A DNA stretch of 21,565 bases from an uncultured Propionibacteriaceae bacterium (GCA_936924635.1 CAKZHP010000104.1:1-21565); one strand, 5' to 3'. Shown: positions 1 through 7,943, numbered from the stretch's first letter. The notes: generated by a model not told the origin, from the letters alone. A program made the numbers and translations.

Positions 1-15
1 CTGCTCTTCCGATCT
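1..15. other. Residual Illumina adapter at contig end
   Basis: Positions 3-15 read GCTCTTCCGATCT, the shared 3' end of Illumina TruSeq adapters. With position 2 the match is 14 bases to the index-side (read 2) adapter. On the minus strand it begins AGATCGGAAGAGCA, directly joined to nuoE coding sequence. These bases are a library artefact, so the real genomic sequence starts at about position 16 and the nuoE 3' end is missing. Confidence 0.93.
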
Positions 16-910
16 GGGCAGCGGGGCGCGCCTCGGTGCCGGCGGCGGTCGTGGCCGCCTTGGCCTCCGCGCCCGCGTCCGACTTCTCGGCGCTCTGGCG
101 CTCCTTCTCGGCGGCCGCGCGCTGAGCCTCCTCGCGGGTCGGAGCCCTCCAGCCGCGGTCGTTCGCGATCTCCAGGCCCAGGAGAGACTCCGGCCCCGCG
201 CTCGGCCCCTCGTCGGCCCGGCCGTCGGGGAACCCGGCGAGCACGCGCTCGGCCTCACGCCAGCTGGTGATCGTGGCGCCGCGGGTCGAGGCGACCGGGG
301 TGCCGTCACGCAGGTCGTCGAGCAGGCGTACAGCCTTGTCAGGGGTCATGTTGTCCATGAACTCCCAGTTGACCATCATCACCGGGGCGAAGTCGCAGGC
401 CGCGTTGCACTCGATGCGCTCCAGCGAGATCCGGCCGTCGGGGGTGGTCTGGTCGGTGCCGATGCCCAGGTGGCGCTGGCAGGTGTCCAGCAGGTCGTCG
501 CCGCCCATCACCGCGCACAGCGCCGTGGTGCAGACACCGACGTGATGGGTGCCGGCCGGGCGCCGCTTGTACATCGTGTAGAACGTCGCGACGCCGGTCA
601 CCTCGGCGGTGGTGATGCCGAGCACCTCCGCGCACGCCCGTACGCCCTTGGGCGAGATGCGGCCGTCGACCGACTGCACCAGGTGCAGCATCGGCAGCAG
701 CGCCGAGCGGGCCTGCGGGTAGCGACCCGCCAGCTCGCGCAGCTCCGCGTACGTCCGCTCGTCGATCGCCGAGCTCTCGTCGTCGAAGTCGATGGACGGC
801 TGGTCGAAGTACGTCGGGAACTCGTGACCGGCGTGCGTGCCGGGCATGGCCTCGGTCTCGCTGAGCATCTCGCCCATCTCACCGGCGGCCCTGGCCTCGC
901 TGAGGCTCAT
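16..910 (-). CDS. nuoE: NADH-quinone oxidoreductase subunit E (NuoE), 3'-truncated
   Basis: 24-kDa peripheral subunit of complex I. It carries the N1a [2Fe-2S] cluster beside NuoF/NuoG on the cytoplasmic arm. I translated it by hand because there is no stop before the contig edge; at least 298 codons remain. The four cluster cysteines fit the family: C127 and C132 (VCTTALC) and C168 and C172 (CNAACD). The thioredoxin-like core runs from about residue 55 to 205. The ATG at 910-908 overlaps the nuoD stop as ATGA, so translation is coupled to nuoD. After about residue 225 the protein becomes an Ala/Glu/Lys-rich tail that runs into the adapter, longer than the 166-residue E. coli protein. The true C-terminus and nuoF onward are not in the window. 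Confidence 0.95.
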
Positions 911-2220
911 CTGTCCACACCTCCAAGAACCGGGTCGATGCTGGCCACGGCCACCACGACGTCGGAGATCATCGAGCCCTCGCACATGGCGGGGGCGGCC
1001 TGCAGGTGGTTGAAGCCTGGGTCCCGCATGTGCACGCGGTACGGCCGCGTGCCCCCGTCGGAGACGATGTGGCAGCCGAGCTCGCCCTTGGGGTTCTCGA
1101 TCGCCGCGTAGGCCTGGCCGGGCGGCACCCGGAAGCCCTCGGTCACCGTCTTGAAGTGGTGGATCAAGGCCTCCATGGACTCACCCATGATGTGCTTGAT
1201 GTGCTCGTTGGAGTTGCCCTGCCCGTCGGCGGCGACCGTGAGCTGCGCCGGCCAGGCGATCTTCGGGTCGTCCACCATCACGGGCATGCCGGCGCTCTTC
1301 GCGAGCCGGTCGTAGCACTGCTCGACGATCTTCAGCGACTCCCACATCTCGCCGAGGCGGATGCGGAAGCGGCCGTATGCGTCGTTCGTGTTCCAGGTGA
1401 TGACGTCGAAGTCGTACGTCTCGTAGCCGCAGTACGGCTGTGCCTTGCGGAGGTCCCACGGGAAGCCGGTGGCCCGCAGCACGGGGCCGGAGGCGCCGAA
1501 CATCATGCACTGGGTGAGGTCGAGCGTCGCCACGCCCTGCATGCGGCCCTGGAAGATCGGGTTCTCGTTGCAGAACGCCGCGTACTCGGGCAGGTGCTTG
1601 TGCAGCCAGTCGATGACGCCCTTGAGCAGCTCCAGGCCGTTCTCGGGCAGGTCGATGGACACGCCGCCCGGGCGCACGTACGCATGGTTCATGCGCGTGC
1701 CGCAGACCGCCTCGAAGAAGTCGAGGATCATCTCGCGCTCGCGGAAGCCGATGGTCATCATCGTCAGCGCGCCGATCTCCATGCCGCCGGTGCCGACGGC
1801 GATCAGGTGGCTGGAGATGCGGTTGAGCTCCATGAACAGCACCCGCAGCTCGTTGGCGCGCTGCGGCACCTCGATGTCGAGCAGCTTCTCGACCGCCAGG
1901 CAGTACGCGACCTCGTTGAAGATCGGGGCCACGTAGTCCATGCGGGTCACGAACGTCGGCCCCTGGGCGAACGTCCGGTACTCCATGTTCTTCTCGATGC
2001 CGGTGTGCAGGAAGCCGATGCCGGGGCGCAGCGAGGTGACGGTCTCGCCGTCCATCTCCAGGATCAGGCGCAGCACGCCGTGGGTGGAGGGGTGCTGCGG
2101 GCCCATGTTGATGACGACGGTCTCGTCGCCGCGCTCGGCCTGCGCCTTCGCGATGTCGTCCCAGTCGCCGCCCTGGGCGACGTAGACGGTGCCGGTGGTC
2201 TCGCTCGCCGCGGTGCTCAT
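907..2220 (-). CDS. nuoD: NADH-quinone oxidoreductase subunit D (NuoD, 49 kDa)
   Basis: Complex I subunit that, with NuoB, forms the quinone-reduction site at the base of the peripheral arm. The 437-residue protein has the family hallmarks: INMGPQHPSTHG at about 38-48, GFLHTGIEKNMEYRTF at about 69-84, and the C-terminal SIDPVLGGVDR signature. The ATG at 2220-2218 overlaps the nuoC stop (ATGA), which fixes the start. The same frame stays open upstream to 2826, but that extension is only the shifted reading of nuoC and is not a fusion. The gene is the fourth of the visible nuo operon and overlaps nuoE by 4 bp. No unusual substitutions were noticed. Confidence 0.98.
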   Translation of the reverse strand: MSTAASETTGTVYVAQGGDWDDIAKAQAERGDETVVINMGPQHPSTHGVLRLILEMDGETVTSLRPGIGFLHTGIEKNMEYRTFAQGPTFVTRMDYVAPIFNEVAYCLAVEKLLDIEVPQRANELRVLFMELNRISSHLIAVGTGGMEIGALTMMTIGFREREMILDFFEAVCGTRMNHAYVRPGGVSIDLPENGLELLKGVIDWLHKHLPEYAAFCNENPIFQGRMQGVATLDLTQCMMFGASGPVLRATGFPWDLRKAQPYCGYETYDFDVITWNTNDAYGRFRIRLGEMWESLKIVEQCYDRLAKSAGMPVMVDDPKIAWPAQLTVAADGQGNSNEHIKHIMGESMEALIHHFKTVTEGFRVPPGQAYAAIENPKGELGCHIVSDGGTRPYRVHMRDPGFNHLQAAPAMCEGSMISDVVVAVASIDPVLGGVDR

Positions 2221-2945
2221 GAGTAGCTCCTGCGCTGGTCGGGGGGCGGCACGACGGCGCCCTTGTACTCCACGGGCACGCCGCCGAGGGGGTAGTCCTT
2301 GCGCTGCGGGTGGCCGTCCCAGTCGTCGGGCATCAGGATGCGCGTCAGCGCGTGGTGCCCGTCGAAGATCACGCCGAACATGTCCCACGTCTCGCGCTCG
2401 TGCCAGTCGGCCATCGGGTAGACCGAGATCACCGACGGCACGTGGGGGTCGGCATCGGCGCAGGTCACCTGCAGGCGTACGCGCCGGTTGTGGGTGATCG
2501 AGAGCAGGTGGTAGACGACGTGCAGCTCCTCGCCGGGGGCGTCGAGGAAGTGGATGCCGGACACCGACACGCACACCTCGAACCGCAGCCGGGCGTCGTC
2601 GCGGCAGGCCTTCACGACCTCGAGCAGCGACTCGCGCGGCACGAAGATGGTGAGCTCGCCGTGCTCGACCACCACGTGGCCGAGGTCGGCGCCGGGCACC
2701 AGCTCGGTGAGACGGTCGACGATCTCGTCGAAGTACGACCCCAGGGGCCGCTCGGCGCGCGGGAAGCGCACGAACGAGCGCTGGATGCCGCCGTAGCCGC
2801 TGGTGTCGCCCGAGCCGCGCGACCACATGCCGGAGCGGGTCACCAGGTGCGGCGCCTGCGAGGCGCCGTTGGCGACCGGGGCGGTCGGGTTGAGCTCGGC
2901 GGCGTCGTTCGCCTTGTCGGGCTCGTTGGTCGGCACGGTGGTCAT
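2217..2945 (-). CDS. nuoC: NADH-quinone oxidoreductase subunit C (NuoC, 30 kDa)
   Basis: Peripheral-arm complex I subunit that packs against NuoD near the quinone site. The protein has 242 residues. The 30-kDa signature lies near the C-terminus and includes ERETWDMFGV followed by the HPQRKDYPLGG segment. The first ~50 residues (Asn/Ala/Pro-rich, up to the GYGGIQR stretch) are a low-complexity extension of the sort often seen in actinobacterial NuoC. The ATG at 2945-2943 overlaps the nuoB stop as ATGA, and its own stop overlaps nuoD in the same way. nuoC and nuoD are separate here, unlike the fused nuoCD of E. coli. Confidence 0.98.
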   Translation of the reverse strand: MTTVPTNEPDKANDAAELNPTAPVANGASQAPHLVTRSGMWSRGSGDTSGYGGIQRSFVRFPRAERPLGSYFDEIVDRLTELVPGADLGHVVVEHGELTIFVPRESLLEVVKACRDDARLRFEVCVSVSGIHFLDAPGEELHVVYHLLSITHNRRVRLQVTCADADPHVPSVISVYPMADWHERETWDMFGVIFDGHHALTRILMPDDWDGHPQRKDYPLGGVPVEYKGAVVPPPDQRRSYS

Positions 2946-3517
2946 CGCATCAGGCCCTTCATCTCGAGCGTGGAGGGGGCCACGAGGGCAGCCTGCTCGC
3001 GCTCCTCGAGCACCCGCTCGCGGTTCGGGCCGATCTGGTTGTGGGAGACGTTCTCGTCCCAGCCCTCGAAGCCCTTCTTCAGCTTGAAGATGGCGTCGAT
3101 GAGCATGTCCGGCCGCGGCGGGCAGCCGGGCAGGTAGACGTCGACGGGCAGGAAGTGGTCGCAGCCCTGCACGACGGCGTAGTTGTTGAACATGCCGCCC
3201 GAGCTGGCGCACGCGCCCATCGAGATCACCCACTTGGGGTTCGGCATCTGGTCGTACACCTGGCGCACGACCGGGGCCATCTTCTGGCTCACCCGGCCCG
3301 ACACAATCAGCAGGTCGGCCTGGCGCGGCGAGGCGCGGAACACCTCCTGACCCCAGCGGCCGGCGTCGAAGCGCGGCGCGCCGAAGGCCATCATCTCGAT
3401 GGCGCAGCAGGCCAGGCCCATGGTGGCAGGCCAGAACGACGCCTGGCGCATCCAGCCGACGATCCCCTCGACGGTCGTCAGCAGCACGCCCGACGGCAGG
3501 TTGTCCTCGATGCCCAC
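2942..3517 (-). CDS. nuoB: NADH-quinone oxidoreductase subunit B (NuoB, 20 kDa)
   Basis: Complex I subunit that holds the terminal N2 [4Fe-4S] cluster, which passes electrons to menaquinone. The protein has 191 residues. The expected cluster ligands are present: adjacent C37-C38 in GLACCAIEMM, C103 in SMGACASSGG, and C132 in YLPGCPPRPD. The start is a GTG at 3517-3515, preceded by a GAGGTGA Shine-Dalgarno sequence, only 15 bp after the nuoA stop. The C-terminal region after about residue 150 is charged, and the stop overlaps nuoC. Confidence 0.98.
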   Translation of the reverse strand: MGIEDNLPSGVLLTTVEGIVGWMRQASFWPATMGLACCAIEMMAFGAPRFDAGRWGQEVFRASPRQADLLIVSGRVSQKMAPVVRQVYDQMPNPKWVISMGACASSGGMFNNYAVVQGCDHFLPVDVYLPGCPPRPDMLIDAIFKLKKGFEGWDENVSHNQIGPNRERVLEEREQAALVAPSTLEMKGLMR

Positions 3518-3532
3518 GTCAGCTCACCTCGC

Positions 3533-3892
3533 TCATTCCCAGGTCAGGCCGCCGCGGCGCCACACGTACATGTAGGCGACGAGGACGGTCACGATGAACA
3601 GGACCATCTCGACCAGGGCGAACACGCCCAGCTGGTCGAAGGTGACGGCCCACGGGTACAGGAACACGATCTCGATGTCGAAGACGATGAACAGCATCGC
3701 GGTGATGTAGTACTTCACCGGGAACCGGCCGCCGCCGACGGGCTGAGGGGTGGGCTGGATGCCGCACTCGTAGGTGTCGTACTTGGCCCGGTTGTACCGG
3801 TGCGGGCCGATGTACACGCTGGCCAGCACCGAGATGCCGAGGAACGCGGCGGCGAGCGCCAGCAGGCCGATGATCGGCACATACGGGTTCAT
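3533..3892 (-). CDS. nuoA: NADH-quinone oxidoreductase subunit A (NuoA)
   Basis: Small membrane subunit of complex I at the interface of the membrane arm and the quinone cavity. The 119 residues show three hydrophobic helices (about 5-27, 62-82 and 87-112), the conserved YECG motif in the loop after helix 1, and the acidic FDIE motif in helix 2. The ATG at 3892 follows GAGGGCGACAG, a good ribosome-binding site. It is the first nuo gene and lies 64 bp downstream of the geranylgeranyl-reductase-family gene on the same strand, so it may share that transcript. I saw no clear promoter in the short gap. Confidence 0.97.
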   Translation of the reverse strand: MNPYVPIIGLLALAAAFLGISVLASVYIGPHRYNRAKYDTYECGIQPTPQPVGGGRFPVKYYITAMLFIVFDIEIVFLYPWAVTFDQLGVFALVEMVLFIVTVLVAYMYVWRRGGLTWE

Positions 3893-3956
3893 CTGTCGCC
3901 CTCGCTTCCTGTGAAGGTCGTGATCGGTGTCATCTCACCATGAATCGCTGGGCCGG

Positions 3957-5267
3957 TCATGCCGACGGGGCCACCGTGGTCAAGGTGTTCACGATCCTGT
4001 CGTACACGTCGTGGCTCGGCTTGTCGGTCAGGTTGGCCAGCAGCTTCAGGACCAGCTTCATCAGCCGCGGGTGCGGCAGCCCGTACGTGGTCGCGAGCTT
4101 CATGATCCGCGGGTCGCCGATGAGCTTCACGAAGATGCCGCCCAGGCGGTAGTAGCCGCCCCACTCCTGCTTCAGGGTCGTCGGGTACGCCCGCAGGGCG
4201 CGCTCCGCCGACGACGTCCCCAGACCACGGGCGTGGGCGTCGGCCACGTGCTCGGCCGCGTACCGGGCCGCCTCCATGGCGTACGCGATTCCCTCGCCGT
4301 TGAACGGGTTCACCATGCCGCCGGCATCGCCGACCAGCAGCAGGCCGCGGTCGTAGTGCGGCTGCCGGTTGAACCCCATGGGGAGGGCGGCGCCGCGCAC
4401 CTCGGTCGTACGGAACTCGTCACGGAACTGCCACTCGGCCGGCGTGTTGTCGAGCCAGCGCTTGAGGAGGTCCTTGTAGTCGGTCTTGCCGAAGGCCGTG
4501 GAGGTGTTGAGCACGCCCAGGCCGACGTTGCAGGTGCCGTCACCCATGCCGAACACCCAGCCGTAGCCGGGCAGCAGGTCGGACTCCCCCGGCTTGCCCT
4601 CCCACAGCTCCAGCCACGACTCCAGCCACTCGTCGTCGTGGCGGGGCGAGGTGTAGTACGTGCGGACCGCGACGCCCATGGGCCGGTCGTCACGCTTGAT
4701 GAGGCCCATGCCGACCGAGAGGCGCGAGGAGTTGCCGTCGGCGGCGATCACCAGCGGGGCGCGGAACGTACGGCCGTCCTTCGCCCTCACGCCGACGATG
4801 CGGTCGCCGGCCTCGTCGAGGACCGGGTCGGAGACGGTGACGCCTTCCAGGATCGTCGCGCCTGCCTTGCGGGCGTGCTGGGCGAGCATGTCGTCGAAGT
4901 CGGCGCGGGGGCGCACGAGCCCGTACGACGGGAAGTCGTCGAGCTCGGGCCACGGCAGCTCGAACGGCTCGACCCGGCCGCCGTAGATGCGCAGGCCCTT
5001 GTTGTGCAGCCAGCCGGCCTCGACGGAGGTGTCGATGCCGACCTTGATGAGCTCGCGGGTGGCGCGCGGGGTGAGGCCGTCGCCGCAGACCTTCTCGCGC
5101 GGGAAGTGGCTCTTCTCCAGCACCAGCACGTCGAGCCCGGAGCGGGCGAGGTAGGCCGCGGCCGTCGAACCGGCGGGGCCAGCGCCGACGACGATGACGT
5201 CGGCCTCGGTGGGTGCATCGCCGGAGGGTGTGGCGGTGGAGCCGCTGTCTGGAACCGTCGGCGTCAC
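3957..5267 (-). CDS. Geranylgeranyl reductase family FAD enzyme, probable menaquinone tail reductase
   Basis: Flavoprotein predicted to reduce a double bond in a polyprenyl chain. Placed directly before nuoA and in a genome segment with menA, menE and menG, the best guess is menaquinone side-chain saturation, like mycobacterial MenJ. Archaeal-lipid-type or chlorophyll-type roles are less likely. An N-terminal GAGPAG Rossmann motif (about residues 28-33), KVCGDGLTPRA (about 59-69), a central PGYGWVF substrate-region motif, and the LLLVGDAGGMVNPFNGEG FAD/phosphate motif all match the family. I chose the GTG at 5267, giving 436 residues, because AAGGGAGAACGA lies just before it. An in-frame ATG at 5291 would add 8 residues but has no ribosome-binding site. 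Context-based function is inference. Confidence 0.88.
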   Translation of the reverse strand: MTPTVPDSGSTATPSGDAPTEADVIVVGAGPAGSTAAAYLARSGLDVLVLEKSHFPREKVCGDGLTPRATRELIKVGIDTSVEAGWLHNKGLRIYGGRVEPFELPWPELDDFPSYGLVRPRADFDDMLAQHARKAGATILEGVTVSDPVLDEAGDRIVGVRAKDGRTFRAPLVIAADGNSSRLSVGMGLIKRDDRPMGVAVRTYYTSPRHDDEWLESWLELWEGKPGESDLLPGYGWVFGMGDGTCNVGLGVLNTSTAFGKTDYKDLLKRWLDNTPAEWQFRDEFRTTEVRGAALPMGFNRQPHYDRGLLLVGDAGGMVNPFNGEGIAYAMEAARYAAEHVADAHARGLGTSSAERALRAYPTTLKQEWGGYYRLGGIFVKLIGDPRIMKLATTYGLPHPRLMKLVLKLLANLTDKPSHDVYDRIVNTLTTVAPSA

Positions 5268-5300
5268 TCGTTCTCCCTTGCCATCTCGCATGCCTGGGTC

Positions 5301-5306
5301 AGCCTA
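5301..5306 (-). promoter_or_regulatory. Candidate -10 element for the geranylgeranyl-reductase-family gene
   Basis: Minus-strand TAGGCT fits the actinobacterial TANNNT -10 pattern and would start a transcript near 5294, giving a leader of about 27 nt that includes the ribosome-binding site. No convincing -35 hexamer is visible. It may drive the reductase and nuo genes together. Confidence 0.4.
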
Positions 5307-5446
5307 CGGAAACGGCTCGGAGGTGGCGAATCGGGTCGTTCTCCCACAGATTCCTCGCTGACGAGGTGGGGCTCCCCGAAGGGCCGGCGGCGCGACCCGC
5401 AGCGGGTATGTTGACGGCTGACAGCGCAGAACCGATCGGAGACAAC

Positions 5447-5926
5447 GTGGCCACTACCGTCCCCCCTGGCGCCAGGAGCAAGATCGTCAAGGCCATCCGC
5501 GAGATCATCGTTCTCTCGGACGGCAAGGTCGTCAAGAAGATCGACGTCACCGCCCCGCCTCGCAAGCCCCGCAAGCCGCGCAAGCCGAAGCGCCCGCCGC
5601 ACAACATGGACGCCGCGGTCACTCGAGGCGGGAAGCCCGTCGGCCCGCCGAAGAAGTACACCTCCGGGTCGATGACGCCAGAGCAGAAGAAGCTCGGCTT
5701 CCCCAGGGGCCCGCTCGCCTCCCACACCGAGGCGAAGGCGATGAACGACCTGCCCTCAGGTCTCGGCAAGGGCGACAAGGTGGATCTGAAGGGCGAGTAC
5801 GCCCCGTGCCCCAGCTGCAAGGGCAAGATGAACAAGGCCGTGCGCGACAACCCGGGTGTGGAGATCGTGTACACCTGGCCCCCCAACAACCGATGGGTCG
5901 CCAACGGCGGCGCTCGACGACGCTAG
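5447..5926 (+). CDS. Predicted deaminase-fold toxin (DddA/YwqJ-type superfamily)
   Basis: A 159-residue, strongly basic protein. Two motifs stand out: S92-HTE-AKAM with H93 and E95, and A119-PCPSC with C121 and C124. HxE followed about 25 residues later by PCxxC is the zinc-binding and catalytic signature of the cytidine-deaminase fold, as in bacterial polymorphic-toxin deaminases. The spacing and the following hydrophobic strand (EIVYTW) also fit. The N-terminal half has no signal peptide or membrane segment; it holds a Lys/Arg/Pro-rich linker (about 39-51). The GTG at 5447 has GGAG six bases upstream; an in-frame ATG at 5408 lacks one. A small acidic protein follows after 12 bp, as expected for an immunity gene. 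I cannot name the exact deaminase family or its substrate (DNA, RNA or nucleotide). A structural zinc protein is the main alternative. Confidence 0.72.
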   Translation: MATTVPPGARSKIVKAIREIIVLSDGKVVKKIDVTAPPRKPRKPRKPKRPPHNMDAAVTRGGKPVGPPKKYTSGSMTPEQKKLGFPRGPLASHTEAKAMNDLPSGLGKGDKVDLKGEYAPCPSCKGKMNKAVRDNPGVEIVYTWPPNNRWVANGGARRR

Positions 5927-5938
5927 GAGTGATCTGAC

Positions 5939-6301
5939 ATGCCCGCAACATTCATCCGTGACGAGGACGAGGGCTGGGAGGGCGTCGTCGTCCAGTTCGA
6001 GGTGGACGACCCGGAGTACGTGATGACGTTCCAGCGCTCGCTGGAGCCCGACGAGCAAGACGTCAGCCTGGGCGAGGACAAGGTCTGCCTCACCTACTAC
6101 GGGGCAAGCGCGTACGGGTGCATCCGAGGGTGGGAGCAGACCGGCACGGACGAGATCCGGCTGACGATCTCGCCGGAGGCGGCCGAGGAGCTCGACACCG
6201 ACGAGGTGACGACGTTCGCCGTCGACGACGTGCAAGACCTGACCCCCGTGTACGAACGGGTCAAGGCGATGCTCGTCAGCACCGGGGAGCTGCCCGGCTG
6301 A
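5939..6301 (+). CDS. Predicted immunity protein, Imm10-like
   Basis: A 120-residue acidic protein without signal peptide or membrane segment, placed 12 bp after the deaminase-fold gene. Its AGGAG ribosome-binding site overlaps the toxin stop codon, so the two are probably translated from one message. The pattern TFQRS..DEQDVSLGEDKVC, then YGCIRGWE, then IRLTISPEAAEEL with a final LTPVYERVKAML helix, resembles the Imm10 family of polymorphic-toxin immunity proteins. This is from memory of that family and has not been searched. Opposite charge to the basic upstream protein and gene order support an inhibitor role by direct binding. If the neighbour is not a toxin, this is a hypothetical cytosolic protein. 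Confidence 0.68.
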   Translation: MPATFIRDEDEGWEGVVVQFEVDDPEYVMTFQRSLEPDEQDVSLGEDKVCLTYYGASAYGCIRGWEQTGTDEIRLTISPEAAEELDTDEVTTFAVDDVQDLTPVYERVKAMLVSTGELPG

Positions 6302-6324
6302 CGTCGTGCCCGGCATCGCCGCCG

Positions 6325-6330
6325 TACCCT
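6325..6330 (+). promoter_or_regulatory. Candidate -10 element, leaderless transcript of the DUF1905 gene
   Basis: TACCCT lies exactly six bases before the ATG at 6337. TANNNT-N6-ATG is the usual arrangement for leaderless actinobacterial transcripts, and no Shine-Dalgarno sequence is present. This suggests the DUF1905 gene is transcribed on its own and is not part of the toxin/immunity unit. Confidence 0.5.
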
Positions 6331-6336
6331 GACGCC

Positions 6337-6711
6337 ATGCCTGGGCACGGGATCGAGATGACGTTCACGTTCACGGCTCCAGTGTTCGAGTGGCGCGGGC
6401 CGGCGCCGTACATCTTCGTCGCCGTCCCGTCCGACGAGTGCGATGACATCGCGGAGGTCGCGCGGGCGGTGACGTACGGGTGGGGCATGGTCCCGGTCTC
6501 GGCGCGGATCGGGGCAACGACCTTCACGACGTCCCTGTGTCCCAGGAACGGCGGGTACGTCTTGCCGCTGAAGGTCGCGGTGCAACGGGCGGAGTCGATC
6601 TCCGTGGGAGCGGACGTGACCGTCGAGATGACGGTGATGGAGGCGGGTGGCCAAGCCCGTCGCGCCAGTGCTCGGGAGATCGTCGGTGGGTGCCGACCGG
6701 TGAGGGCCTGA
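6337..6711 (+). CDS. DUF1905 domain protein
   Basis: A 124-residue cytosolic protein. It matches the DUF1905 pattern along most of its length: an early F.W.GPAPYIFVAVP strand pair (about 17-31), YGWGMVPVSARIG (about 47-59), TTFTTSLCPRNGGYVLPLKVAVQRA (about 61-85), and a GADVTVEM strand (about 91-98). Such proteins form a small beta barrel and have no established biochemical role. The ATG at 6337 fits a leaderless start; ATG 6358 (residue 8) is an alternative. It ends 46 bp from the convergent aminotransferase gene, and no terminator hairpin was seen between them. I see no sign that it takes part in the toxin/immunity pair. Confidence 0.82.
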   Translation: MPGHGIEMTFTFTAPVFEWRGPAPYIFVAVPSDECDDIAEVARAVTYGWGMVPVSARIGATTFTTSLCPRNGGYVLPLKVAVQRAESISVGADVTVEMTVMEAGGQARRASAREIVGGCRPVRA

Positions 6712-6757
6712 CGGTGCACGACCTCTGCGACGACCGGACAGGCTGCCCGTACGAGAG

Positions 6758-7915
6758 CTAGCGCTCCCCCGCCGCCAGCCGGCGTGCAGCCTCTTCGAGC
6801 ACCTCGGGGCGCTTGCAGAAGGCGAAGCGCATCAAGGTACGGGCCGCGTCGGGGTCGTCGCCGAAGACCGAGACCGGGATCCCGACGACGCCCGCGAGCG
6901 CGGGTAGCTCGCGGGCCAGGACGGCGGCGTCGGGGCCGAGGGGGCTGGTGTCGGCGATCACGAAGTACGTGCCCTGGGGGTTGCTGACCTCGAGCCCAGC
7001 GGCGCGGAGACCGCCGACCAGGCGGTCCCGCTTCGCCGCGAGGTCGGCCCGCACCCCCTCGTACACGCTGTCGTCGAGCCCCAGCGCGACCGCGACGGCG
7101 GGCTGGAACGGGCCGGAGGCGACGTACGTGAGGAACTGCTTCACCGTGCGCACCGCCGCCACCAGGTGTGCCGGGCCGGTGACCCAGCCCACCTTCCAGC
7201 CCGTGCAGGAGAACGTCTTGCCGGCGCTGGAGATCGTGAGCGTGCGCTCGGCCATGCCGGGCAGGGTCGCGATCGGGACGTGGGTGGCACCGTCGTAGGT
7301 CAGGTGCTCGTACACCTCGTCGCTGATGACGTACGCGTCGTGCTCGATCGCCAGGTCGGCGACCAGCTGCAGCTCGTCGCGCGTCAGCACCCGCCCGGTC
7401 GGGTTGTGGGGGGTGTTCAGCAGCACCGCACGCGTACGGTCGCTGAACGCCGCCCGCAAGGACGCCTCGTCGACGGCGAAGTCGGGGAACCGAAGCACCG
7501 AGGTGCGACGGCTGGCGCCGGCGAGGGCGACGACGGCACCGTACGAGTCGTACGTCGGCTCGAACATCACCACCTCGTCACCCGGCTCGCACAACGCGAG
7601 CACGGCCGCGGCGATCGCCTCGGTGGCGCCGGCGGTGACCAGCACCTCGGTCGCCGGGTCGACGTCGATGCCGTAGAAACGCCCTTGATGCGCTGCGATC
7701 GCCTGCCGCAGCTCGAGGATCCCCGGGCCGGGCGGGTACTGGTTCGCCCCGCCCCGGATCGCCGCCACCGCAGCGTCGAGCACCTCCCGCGGCCCGTCGG
7801 TGTCGGGGAAACCCTGGCCGAGGTTGATGGCGCCGGTCTCGGTGGCCAGGGCCGACATCTCGGCGAAGATCGTGGTGCCGAAGGTGCGCATGCGCTCGAC
7901 GAGGGGTTCGTTCAC
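6758..7915 (-). CDS. dapC: PLP aminotransferase, DapC-like (N-succinyldiaminopimelate aminotransferase)
   Basis: Fold-type I (class I/II) aminotransferase that probably makes N-succinyl-L,L-diaminopimelate precursors for lysine and peptidoglycan. The opening TTIFAEMSALA...INLGQGFPD.DGP, the NQYPPGPG segment, NTPHNPTG, SDEVYEHL and SSAGKTFSCTGWKVGW closely resemble mycobacterial DapC (Rv0858c) as I remember it. The PLP lysine is in SSAGK, and the carboxylate-binding arginine is in MRFAFCKR. I prefer the GTG at 7915, which begins nearest the conserved region; an ATG at 7933 would add six residues, and neither has a clear ribosome-binding site. It is 10-30 bp downstream of the LysE-type exporter on the same strand. 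Kynurenine or methionine aminotransferase activity cannot be excluded. Confidence 0.88.
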   Translation of the reverse strand: MNEPLVERMRTFGTTIFAEMSALATETGAINLGQGFPDTDGPREVLDAAVAAIRGGANQYPPGPGILELRQAIAAHQGRFYGIDVDPATEVLVTAGATEAIAAAVLALCEPGDEVVMFEPTYDSYGAVVALAGASRRTSVLRFPDFAVDEASLRAAFSDRTRAVLLNTPHNPTGRVLTRDELQLVADLAIEHDAYVISDEVYEHLTYDGATHVPIATLPGMAERTLTISSAGKTFSCTGWKVGWVTGPAHLVAAVRTVKQFLTYVASGPFQPAVAVALGLDDSVYEGVRADLAAKRDRLVGGLRAAGLEVSNPQGTYFVIADTSPLGPDAAVLARELPALAGVVGIPVSVFGDDPDAARTLMRFAFCKRPEVLEEAARRLAAGER

Positions 7916-7943
7916 GGCACCACTGTGGCGCATCGCGTACGGA

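Noticed and set aside
907..2826. Apparent 639-aa NuoC-NuoD-like fusion
   Set aside because: The upstream part is the shifted-frame reading of nuoC; the nuoC stop and nuoD ATG overlap normally at 2217-2220.
5354..5366. CCTCG-CTGA-CGAGG hairpin between the divergent genes
   Set aside because: Five-base stem expected by chance in this composition; no link to a promoter or start could be shown.
3927..5414. 495-aa open frame opposite the geranylgeranyl-reductase-family gene
   Set aside because: GC-rich antisense shadow with His/Val/Arg-rich composition and no recognisable domain.
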